Shown: one piece after another, positions 46,501-54,563 of the stretch | Position numbering within the stretch: position 1 is the first letter of the stretch | Layout: every line of letters starts with the position of its first letter | NCBI GenBank assembly: GCA_015178975.1 | Contig: WHVD01000228.1 | Location: forward strand, 45,587 to 109,586 | From: Hysterangium stoloniferum | Taxonomy: Eukaryota > Basidiomycota > Agaricomycetes > Hysterangiales > Hysterangiaceae | Direction: 5' to 3' | Length of the DNA stretch: 64,000 bases | The notes under the pieces: model-generated | Databases searched by the model: none | What the model was told of the DNA's origin: nothing | What the model saw: the letters and a program-made list of their open reading frames with translations, nothing else | Program-made: the position numbers and the translations under genes

Positions 46501-46782
46501 GACAGATCAGTATTAGTGCGGAGGTCGTGGTTGCGATCGCCCCGCTGCCGCCGCGGTTGTGGTAAACTGCGAGGTCTGGATTTCTCGAAAACTGTGATTT
46601 CGTACTTGTGAATCGTGATCACGCTGGCCGGTGTTGGCTAGTGAACGATCTCAAACTCGGAGGTCTGATTACTATTTTATCTAACATTGGTTATTAATAG
46701 TAACTAAAGCAATAGTAGTAATACTAGCCTAATAATTAAATATTTGATTATTCCCCCACTATCTTACAGGGAGTTGTTATGA

Positions 46783-47571
46783 GGTTCAAACATAACAAAC
46801 CCCCATTCCTGTCAATATATGGCTGGAATTGGGGGATCTGTATGAGCTGCAAAAGGATGTGGGTGTCTTTCTTGTTTTCTTTTTCAGTTACTTTTCGAGA
46901 TCAATTGTGTTACTTCTTCAAAAATTTTGTACTTACCTGTCAATCTCACTAGTCATTATTCTTTCTCCACCTCATCCTGCTTCACTCCTTCATCTTTGTA
47001 TGAACCATCTTCCCCTCCACATCCACCCCATTTCCATGCCTTCATGCACACCTTTTTCTCTCATATTCTCATTTCAATTCATTACAACCCTTCTTCATTT
47101 CCATCCCATTTCCACAGTTTCATCCACATTTCACTGCACTATCTCCCATCATCTTCCTGGTTATAGAGGGTACCTGGACCAGGATCTTCTGCTAGGATGC
47201 AGCTTGGATTGCCCCAACCACAATCACAATGGGCCACACTCCCTGGACCACTGTAGTTGTGATTGGAGAGGGAGAGGAAGCAGTACAAGAGAACGGGAAA
47301 AAAAAAGAGAGCAAGGGATAAGAGAGTGGGAGAGAAAGAGGTGGTGAGATGAGAGACTTGGTTTTGGGAAGGTGCTTCAGACCCACTAGGAGAGCCTACC
47401 CTTCTAGACCTTGTCTCTTCTCCCCCTCTTCACAATGTAGCATTGTGTCTGTCATGCCTTGACACTCAGATTCACTTGGTGGTGGAATGACAATCCAATC
47501 CAGGCTTGGGAGCAACCCTAGTGGAAATGGAAATAGCATTGGAAATGCAGATGTAGATGTAGCAGCAATGG
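46783..47571 (+). pseudogene. CpG-depleted ssn6 pseudogene
   Basis: 46805-46875 matches the end of ssn6 exon 5 and its donor (WxxxGDLYELQKDV against WFQMGHVYEQQKDV). 47170-47350 matches parts of 23430-24180. 47420-47560 matches 24415-24560 (SIVSVMP against SIASVVP, then the Gly-Asn stretch). Exon 6 and most of exon 7 are missing. In a 44-bp stretch nearly every CpG of the intact gene (24431-24474) is TpG or CpA here (47437-47480). Stops and frameshifts occur throughout. It must come from DNA-level copying of an intron-containing gene, because intron sequence follows the exon 5 match. Confidence 0.82.
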
Positions 47572-47599
47572 AACAAAAGTGGGAGGCATATGAAAGGTA

Positions 47600-47731
47600 C
47601 ATCAGTAAAATGGTATTTGTTCCAGAAGGCTCCTGGAGGAGATCCTCCCATTCTAGGAAGCTCCTGGGAGCATGTAGAGCATCCCAGAATAGGGGTACCT
47701 CCTCCCAGCATTTAATACCATTTTACTGATG
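47600..47731. mobile_element. 132-bp MITE with perfect inverted ends and TA target
   Basis: CATCAGTAAAATGGTATT (47600-47617) and its exact reverse complement (47714-47731) are the ends, and TA flanks both sides. The core has smaller palindromes such as GGCTCCTGG/CCAGGAGC-type pairs. Size, ends and TA duplication fit a Tc1/mariner-type miniature element. The ends do not match T1-T3, so a different transposase would be needed. It sits at the end of the ssn6 pseudogene. Confidence 0.85.
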
Positions 47732-47733
47732 TA

Positions 47734-49057
47734 ACATGCTACAAGCTTGATGCAGGAAATAAAGTCATCCCAACTGTTATGTATTTTAGCAATTCTTCCT
47801 TTAGTTTCCCCTCCAAAAACAAAGAGAATCGAGAAATTGAATTAAAATGTATTTATATCGCTTACAAAACTTTGTATACATATTTGTGATGTATTAGCCT
47901 TATTTTAATACTATTTTCTGAAAAAGGAGTCCAATGCTCTATCAAAATGTGCAAATACTCAATTCACTGCAAGGTAAAATAAATTTAAGTATTTGATATT
48001 AATCAGTGGCAGCCTGAATAGACTTAGAACCCCTGAAGTCAAGAGTTTACTTGAATGTATGCACCCTACTTCGCAAAGAAGGTTTTGAGAGCTGCTTGTG
48101 CAAGCTTGTTCTTTTTCTGTGATAACAACTACTAAAATAAGAATAACAATTTACTGATTCCAAAGCTAGATTTAACTTCAATGCTAGCTAGTTTATATAT
48201 ATTTTATACTATTTATCAAACAGTAAAAATATTTATAAACAGGTCAAAAGATTAGATATAGAATAAAACACTATTTGGCTAATATATGCTTTATTTACAC
48301 TAACTTACAGGGTCTACTGTGATACTAACTTATCAGGATCTTAATGTAGTCTTAAGGATTCTGCAAGGATATTCTCAGTATTTGTTTATGTGAATATGCT
48401 TTACTGATTCACAATAAATGAACAAAGGAACGGGATTATTTGCAATGTAATAAACAGTCAAATTACTCAACTAGAGGTGACTAAAGTTTTAGACTACAAA
48501 TAACAATGTAAAGAAAACTAATAATCGGTACTCAATTAAGAGATGACTATAGTATAAAGGATTAATACCAGAAGCTCAACAAGAGGTGGCAGGGAATCCT
48601 GATTGGTCAGAAGAATGACCAGGGGGTAGGATTATTGTCAGATGCTCAACAAGAGGTGACAAAGGGATCCTGAGATAACTTAGGTCAGTAGCTCAACTAT
48701 AGGTGACTAAGTATTTGTATTTATTTGTTCAACAGCCCAACAAGGGGTGGAATAAACTGCTTGCTGCAGTGGCACACTGATGTGGCTGATAAAATGTAGT
48801 AAAGATTGATTTATTTTTTCTCAAGGCTGGAGCTGAGCTCCTTATATACATTTTGGTCTGAGACATTTAAAAGATTCTAGAAGATTGAATGATGTCATTT
48901 AGAATTTTCTAGAATTTTCTAGAGCATAGTGGAAGGTTCTAACTACTTCTAAGACACTATAGAATATTCTTGGCATAATAGAACTTACTGGAATCTTATA
49001 AAATATTCTACAATATTCTATCTATTATTAGTATCTACTATCTACTATTCCTTTGGA
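47734..49057. repeat. AT-rich repeat DNA with a recurring 17-nt motif
   Basis: GCTCAACAAGAGGTGAC and close variants occur at about 48471, 48530, 48577, 48639, 48690 and 48736 at irregular spacing (40-65 bp). A CTCCTTATATACATTTTGG box (48839-48857) and short TCTAGAATTTTCTAGA-type repeats (48890-49020) follow. The layout resembles the LTR of family G but the sequence differs, so it may be an LTR of a related family. No ends were fixed. Confidence 0.45.
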
Positions 49058-50186
49058 AGCCACTGGAATGTTCCAGAGATTTCCTGAAGTAGCATATATG
49101 GTTATATAATGCTCTCGCGCCTGTGCACGCGCATGACATCCTTCGCGTCTTGTGACTGTCACACATTGTGACAGTTGCGCGCCTGTGTGACCATCGCGCA
49201 CCTTTGTGACAGTTGCGCGCCTGTGTGACCGTCACGTGCCTGTGTGACCGTCACGTGCCCTTGTGACAACTGTCACTCGTTGTGACGAGTTTCCCATGCG
49301 CCATGTAATAAAAGGTGGCCAGTTTGATATTATTATATATTTATTATATTTTTAGTTAACTATAAATATAATAATATTTATTATAATAATGTAAATATAT
49401 ATATTGCCTTGAATATGCATCGCGTTTTGTCAGCGTCGGAGTTTGAAATGTCATGTAAATATCACGTGATCACTCGCACGTTGTGAATAAGCGCTGAGTC
49501 GCCGACATATTAATCAAAAAAGAATAAAAGTTAGAAATTCAATAACTTGCTCAATTTATTAGATACAAATACAAAATAAATTGTATAAATTCAGGATAAA
49601 TCAAAAGAATATTGTACAATTTAATCGTCACAATATAATTACATTTGAATATTTGTTTTCGCAATTTGTTAGGGGAAATTGTTTAAAAATCAGAAAAAAC
49701 TTAGAAATACATAACAATATTCTTCAGAAATAAATTGAATTTTTACAATTTATTTCATATTTTTAGAGTCAAATCTAAGCTAGATAGGAATTTAATTCTT
49801 TTTTTGTTTTAATAAAATAGCTAGCATTAAATGTGAGAGATCACGTGATATTCACATGACATTTCAAACTCCGACAAGGACAAAACATGATGTGAAATAA
49901 TCACACATAGTCAAGGCAATATATATATTAATATTATTATAATAAAATAGTATTATATTTATACATAATTAACTAAAAGTAAATATAATAACTATATAAT
50001 AATATCAAACCAGCCACCTGGCACTTATTACATGACATGTGGGAACATTCATCACAGAAAGTGACATTTGTTACAACAAGGTGTGATAGTCACAAGGCAC
50101 GTGACAGTCACAGTATGATGGCACAGACACAGAAACATTATGTCATCATGTATGCTACTGCAGAAAAAACTGGAAACTCCTGGAAT
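49058..50186. repeat. Large imperfect inverted repeat, about 1.1 kb
   Basis: The left arm (about 49067-49480) pairs with the reverse complement of 49842-50186. Paired parts include CTGAAGTAGCATA against CTGCAGTAGCATA, a GTGAC-rich block and ACATGACATTTCAAACTCCGAC (right arm) with its complement in the left arm. The AT-rich centre is about 360 bp. The left arm keeps its CpGs (GACAGTTGCGCGCCTGTGTG, 49158-49177), while the right arm has many CA/TG instead. The right arm is cut by the G element at 50187. Confidence 0.75.
49135..49290 (+). repeat. GTGAC/GTCAC minisatellite in the left arm
   Basis: Five to six units like GTGACCGTCACGTGCCTGT, each with an internal GTGAC/GTCAC palindrome and some with the E-box-like CACGTG. 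It is GC-rich in an otherwise AT-rich region. Confidence 0.8.
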
Positions 50187-51448
50187 TGTAAGGTATCCGG
50201 CTATTTACTCTCTCAAATAATTAACAAATGTTGACACGGCAAGGGATTCAAGAAATAAACAAATAAAGGTCCAGTAATTTAAATACTGATAGATTAATTA
50301 GCTGCGCTATTAAGCTTAAACAACTAAAGTCAATATTTGTTTGGTCTCTTGACAAATTCAGATGAACTTGTAGTGACGTGCTCTACGAAAGTTAAGTTCT
50401 CTTTGAGAATAAAGGTTCGGGAGCTGAATGTATGCGCAATAAGTTGGCGGAAACTTGTCGTAAGCCTTCGCTTTCTTGTAGCCTTTTAGTTTACTATTTA
50501 TAAAGATTTAACAAGCTGTTAAATAATTTATAAATAGAGAGATTGTCCAAGAGTCAAATATCCAAGCGTTTGTTTAAAGATCGATTAACTGTGCTGTTAA
50601 AATGGGCTCTTGAATAACCTAAACGGGCAGGGATTTCAGTAATGAGAATTTAGATTTACTTAAGTGATTAGTAAGCCTAAAGGTTTTCCGGGAAGCTGAG
50701 GGAACTTAGATGAATTAGCTAAGTTCAAGAGAAAGAGTTCAAGATGCTGCAAGTGTAGGTGCTTGCAGTTAGATATCAGACTAAGGCTATTTTTGTCCTT
50801 AGGATGATTAGATAAGCTTTGAGCTGGTGCTGTTGATAGTAGTAAAGTAGTAGTGATTTATTCAGTGATTTAGGCCTCCTTTTATACATGTAGAGATTTT
50901 TGCTTAATAATAGCTAAATAACTAATTAGGAAATTATTAGAAGCTTCTAAAAGTTTCTATAATTCCGCTATGATGTCATAGCTATCACCCGACTCGAAGA
51001 TCCGAACCGAAGATCCGAACCGGTCGAGTCAGGAAATAAACCCGGGATGGCTGAGGGTGGAAGCAAAATAAGCCATGGTGCCGAAACGGAAATAAACGCA
51101 GCCGGGTGGCTGCAAAAACTACTCGTGACGATTTGTAAACATGTCGTGACGTCATTGTCACATGATGTCATGTGATCGCGTGATAATAATGCGCATATAT
51201 GTACTAATATAATATAATAAAAACCCGGTCTCTCGAAATTAGATAACCCAGCTTTATTATATTTATATTTTGACCGCTCTAGGCTTCGATTACATAATAT
51301 GATGTCATTCGAAGCTTTGAGTATTCGAAGTTAAAAGGAAATAGCCTAATTCTTGAATTAATAAATAAAATAAAATAGAATAAAATAAATTGAAATAAAT
51401 TTGGGAAAATTAAGGGAAAATTCGTGAATATATACTAGATACATCACA
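50187..51448 (-). repeat. 3' LTR of element G
   Basis: On the minus strand it runs TGTGATGTATC...GGATACCTTACA, 1262 bp. It aligns with the solo LTR at 3440-5505. A polypurine tract immediately precedes it. The base sequence holds the empty site of LTR A1 (near 51020). The 5 bp beyond its end are GGAAT (50182-50186), the expected target duplication if the 5' LTR outside the window shares it. Confidence 0.92.
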
Positions 51449-51466
51449 AAATCCCCTCTTCCTTTT
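51449..51466 (-). promoter_or_regulatory. Polypurine tract of G
   Basis: The minus strand reads AAAAGGAAGAGGGGATTT directly before the TGTGATG of the 3' LTR, the place and composition of the primer for plus-strand DNA synthesis. Confidence 0.85.
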
Positions 51467-51528
51467 GACTGAGTTATACTCAATCGCTTTCCGAGAATTT
51501 AATACTTATTCTAAAATACACAAATAAT

Positions 51529-52497
51529 TCAGTAATCATAGTCAGGCTTTTCTTCTTCCATGTCGATCATTGAAGAAGAAGCCGTCGCAACATTACTGGG
51601 CGGAGAAAAGTTGGAAGAAATGTTAGAGTCGGAAGATGTTGATTGGGAAGACGACGTGAGGTTATGATCGTGAGTGCGCAATCTGGGATCTCCGTCTTGA
51701 ACCGTGAGCAGAGTATCGCCAGTAATAGTGTCGTTATTCGATCCGTTGAGGATCTGAAATACCCGTCTGAGAGCTCGATTCATGATGGCAAGATGCCCGC
51801 CACCACGAGTAAAAATCTTTGGAGCTCTCATTCCCCACATATCATTAAATGTCCAAAGCTCCGCGTCTACCTGTTCTTCTAAATTCCACCCTTCGCGCAA
51901 CGCATATGGAAGGGGAGGCATAGGGTCATCCGGCCAGCTCCATGAGCATTCTCGTCCGATCCTTGCACTTCTGGCTCTAGCTTTCTCCATCCACGCCTCT
52001 AATTTTAATCCATTTTTTTGATAAACTGGATTAAAGTCAAAACGTGGCGAAAAACAGATTATAACGTCAATACGCTTACTATCGAACCAATGGGCCACAA
52101 AGGTTCGAGAGCCCGTTATGGTCAGTGGGTTCGTAATAAGATCTTGGTAGCTCCTGAAGGGTGCTGACGTCATTCCAAGTTCTTCAAATTTTTCGTCCGG
52201 AATGTAGTAAGAGATTTTCAAATTCGATAAGATAGGACTATAATTATGGGCGGCAATACAGGTCATTTTGACGTTCACCAAATGGTATTCCCATACAGAG
52301 TTTGCAAGGGAATCTCGAATTCGATAAACTTTGATGCCGTCGTACTCAATCGAGGTCCAATCTTTCTTGTTTAATCGGTATTGAAGTGGTTTATGAGTTG
52401 GATACAAGGTGTGAGAAACTATCACATCGTTCTGACAGGGTTTGCCATCAACAATGCTAAGAGCGTAATCGAGTTCAGTTATTGGGGGGAGATCCAT
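51529..52497 (-). CDS. Extra ORF of element G, downstream of integrase, unknown function
   Basis: 322 residues from the Met at 52497 (MDLPPITELDYALSIVDGKP). The same frame is open up to the TGA at 52666 and could give 43 more residues. It lies between the chromodomain and the polypurine tract, where some retroelements carry an env-like gene. It has no signal peptide and no membrane segment, so it is not a normal envelope. Visible features: a Trp/Tyr-rich middle (WTSIEYDGIKVYRIRDSLAN, TFVAHWFDSKRIDVIICF), a WMEKARARSARIGRECSWSW basic patch, then a Ser/Asn-rich stretch and an acidic end. It has no stop or frameshift, although the adjoining frame has some, which hints at selection until recently. 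It may be a captured host gene or an unknown retroelement accessory protein. I recognise no family. Confidence 0.7.
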   Translation of the reverse strand: MDLPPITELDYALSIVDGKPCQNDVIVSHTLYPTHKPLQYRLNKKDWTSIEYDGIKVYRIRDSLANSVWEYHLVNVKMTCIAAHNYSPILSNLKISYYIPDEKFEELGMTSAPFRSYQDLITNPLTITGSRTFVAHWFDSKRIDVIICFSPRFDFNPVYQKNGLKLEAWMEKARARSARIGRECSWSWPDDPMPPLPYALREGWNLEEQVDAELWTFNDMWGMRAPKIFTRGGGHLAIMNRALRRVFQILNGSNNDTITGDTLLTVQDGDPRLRTHDHNLTSSSQSTSSDSNISSNFSPPSNVATASSSMIDMEEEKPDYDY

Positions 52498-52665
52498 AGT
52501 AAGTTGTTTCGTTCGGTTTTGGTTTTCTGAGAGGAATTGTCGTAGTGATAATGTTTTTAGTGAATAGCGTTCTTTTCTTTTCGTACAAATACATATACGG
52601 GAAACTCGTCCAAGCATAGGTCTCAAACCTACCCATCCTAGGTGAATGGATTGGCATCTGAGATT

Positions 52666-52982
52666 TCAATATGACTCAGATCGGGTTTTCGTGTTCCGCA
52701 TTTGGATCTCCCAATCTCGAAGGATTGCTGGAGCATTCTTCAAGTCTCTTCTTGTAAGCCATTTATCGAAATTCGACGAATAATCTTTAAATCGTACTCT
52801 GTAGAGAACATTACGTCTCCCATTGCGTGCTCGTGACCATTTTTGATCCACAATAGCTTCGACTTCGTATTCGGGGAGTTCTTCAAAATCGGCACGATTG
52901 AAATTTCTCTTGGGTCGAAATCCGAATCTTTCAGGGGACTCTTTGTAAGGCTCTAGATGTGCGATATTTAAGACAGGGTGAG
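52666..52982 (-). pseudogene. C-terminal integrase and chromodomain of G (distal piece of split pol)
   Basis: After the insertion point it continues PVLNIAHLEPYKESPERFG and then a chromodomain-like segment: EYEVEAIVDQKWSRARNGRR, LYRVRFKDYSSNFDKWLTR and a closing helix. Chromodomains of this kind guide integration to particular chromatin in chromoviruses. The piece is separated from the rest of pol by element H. The amount of extra DNA (5892 bp with one duplication) is a multiple of three, so the original frame was continuous. It ends in TGA at 52666. Confidence 0.88.
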
Positions 52983-53284
52983 TGTCAGGGGACAATCTCA
53001 AGTTTTCTAAATTCATCCCTGACCTTCCTTAATATAGTCTCATAAGTCAAGGATAAGAGTACCTTGTTTTTATCACATTTTCAAACTCAGCTGCACCTTT
53101 AGTTAGTCACTCGCTAGCCGAGGGTTCCTTAGACTTTTCTCTTCGGATTCCCTCTGCTAGGTAAGTAATAATGTACATTGTATGTATATAATAGATAGGT
53201 ATAAAACTTACTTCGGATTCCCTCTGCTAGTGCCCCAACTCAGTCATAGTGCGAGTCAGTGTGGTCTAGAGAGTCGCCCTTACA
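52983..53284 (+). repeat. 5' LTR of element H
   Basis: TGTCAGGGGACAA to GTCGCCCTTACA. CTTCGGATTCCCTCTGCTAG occurs twice (53141-53160 and 53211-53230). The second copy ends a 70-bp insert that is absent from the solo LTR at 32099-32333. Confidence 0.95.
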
Positions 53285-53296
53285 GAAGAAAAGTCT
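53285..53296 (+). promoter_or_regulatory. Likely self-priming primer-binding site of H
   Basis: The first bases after the LTR are GAAGAAAAGTCT. They lack the TGG that begins tRNA-primed sites. AGAAAAGTCT (53287-53296) is the exact reverse complement of AGACTTTTCT in the LTR (53131-53140). That is the arrangement used by Tf1-type chromoviruses, where the 5' end of the RNA folds back as primer. Confidence 0.6.
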
Positions 53297-53423
53297 CACA
53301 TCAAGTGACCGGAGTCACCGCCGCTATTTTTCGAACCATATTCAAGATCGCAAATTCAAACCTTTATACAGATCTAATCTACTTCGAGTTTACACGCGGT
53401 CCCTTCCCCTCATTTTTACTATT

Positions 53424-54563
53424 ATGTCGACTTCTATTACCGATCCCCACCAGGTGCTGGAACAGCACAGTAACGACATTAGAGATCTCCAAGCCTCCCA
53501 GAAGCAAAATACGGACCTGTTGCAGCAAATTCTTCAGCAACTCACTGTACAAACACAACCACCAACGAATCCTCCACAGCCGCCCGCGTTACCTACGTCG
53601 ACCTCTGCTGCCATTTCGACCAACTCAGGCCCGAAGGTTCCACTTCCGAACGCATACGACGGTGATCGATCTGGTGGACGCACCTTCTACAACTCGTGTC
53701 TGCTGTACATCAGCATGAATGGGTCGAAGTTCCAGATGGACGAGACGAAGGTTCAATGGGTGGTGTCGTTCATGAAGACGGGTCGAGCCGCCCTTTTCGC
53801 AAATCGGCTCATGAAATCGTGGAGTCAAGGAGACGTGGTGCCGTCGTGGGAGACCTTCGTGCGGACCTTCGAGCATGAGTTCTTTCCAGCTGACGAAGCA
53901 GCTACGGCCCGTATCAAGTTAGAAGGAACGACGTACCATCAAGCCCGAAGAACGGTCGACAAGTACACAGATGAGTTTCGCGAACTCATTGACCTTGCAG
54001 GTTACAAAGACGCGTTAGCCATTGTGATGAAATATCGACACGGCCTCTTACCGCATATCCAGACCCAGGTTGCGACGATGGAGAACCGCCCGAAGGACGA
54101 CGACGAACAAGGCTGGTACGACGCCGCTTCCCGCTTCGACCGAAATCGAAACGCAAACGAGATTTTCCGTTCAGCAGGCGTCACAACGCAACCGGTCGCA
54201 CTGAAACCTTCGACGTTCCCTCGCGTCGTTCCCCCACTTCCCCCACATTCCACGTCGACACTACCCTCCTCTAGGCCGACCGACGCGATGGACGTTGATG
54301 CAACAAAAGGCCGGGGTCTTCCCTCAACACTCTGTTTCGAGTGTCGTCAGCCGGGTCATCTCAGTCGTGACTGCCCTCGAAAACTACAAAGAATCCGCTC
54401 CCTACTTACTAGCCTTGATGAAGAGGGACAGGACATGGCCATGGACATCCTTCTTGCAGAAGTGGATGTCCAAATTGCCTGTAGTAGGGTGGCTGAAGCA
54501 GATGACTCTCCTCGAGGGGCTGACCTACAGCCTGCTTCGGGTTTTCCCAACTGCAGTGAGTGA
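53424..54563 (+). CDS. Gag of element H
   Basis: 379 residues, uninterrupted, from the first Met of the frame (MSTSITDPHQVLEQH). It has a coiled-coil-like Gln-rich start (NTDLLQQILQQL), then the Gag core (NAYDGDRSGGRTFYNSCLLY, WVVSFMKTGRAALFANR, YTDEFRELIDLAGYKD) and one zinc knuckle, CFECRQPGHLSRDC (about residues 309-322). It would form the particle and bind element RNA. It ends in TGA overlapping the opening of the pol frame by four bases (-1). A GGGTTTT heptamer in the correct register lies at 54539-54545. The CpG content of this gene is high compared with pol. Confidence 0.92.
   Translation: MSTSITDPHQVLEQHSNDIRDLQASQKQNTDLLQQILQQLTVQTQPPTNPPQPPALPTSTSAAISTNSGPKVPLPNAYDGDRSGGRTFYNSCLLYISMNGSKFQMDETKVQWVVSFMKTGRAALFANRLMKSWSQGDVVPSWETFVRTFEHEFFPADEAATARIKLEGTTYHQARRTVDKYTDEFRELIDLAGYKDALAIVMKYRHGLLPHIQTQVATMENRPKDDDEQGWYDAASRFDRNRNANEIFRSAGVTTQPVALKPSTFPRVVPPLPPHSTSTLPSSRPTDAMDVDATKGRGLPSTLCFECRQPGHLSRDCPRKLQRIRSLLTSLDEEGQDMAMDILLAEVDVQIACSRVAEADDSPRGADLQPASGFPNCSE

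Noticed and set aside
50187..51448. Independent solo LTR unrelated to the gypsy genes to its right
   Set aside because: A polypurine tract and the pol-ORF3 frame lead directly into it on the minus strand, so it is the 3' LTR of G.
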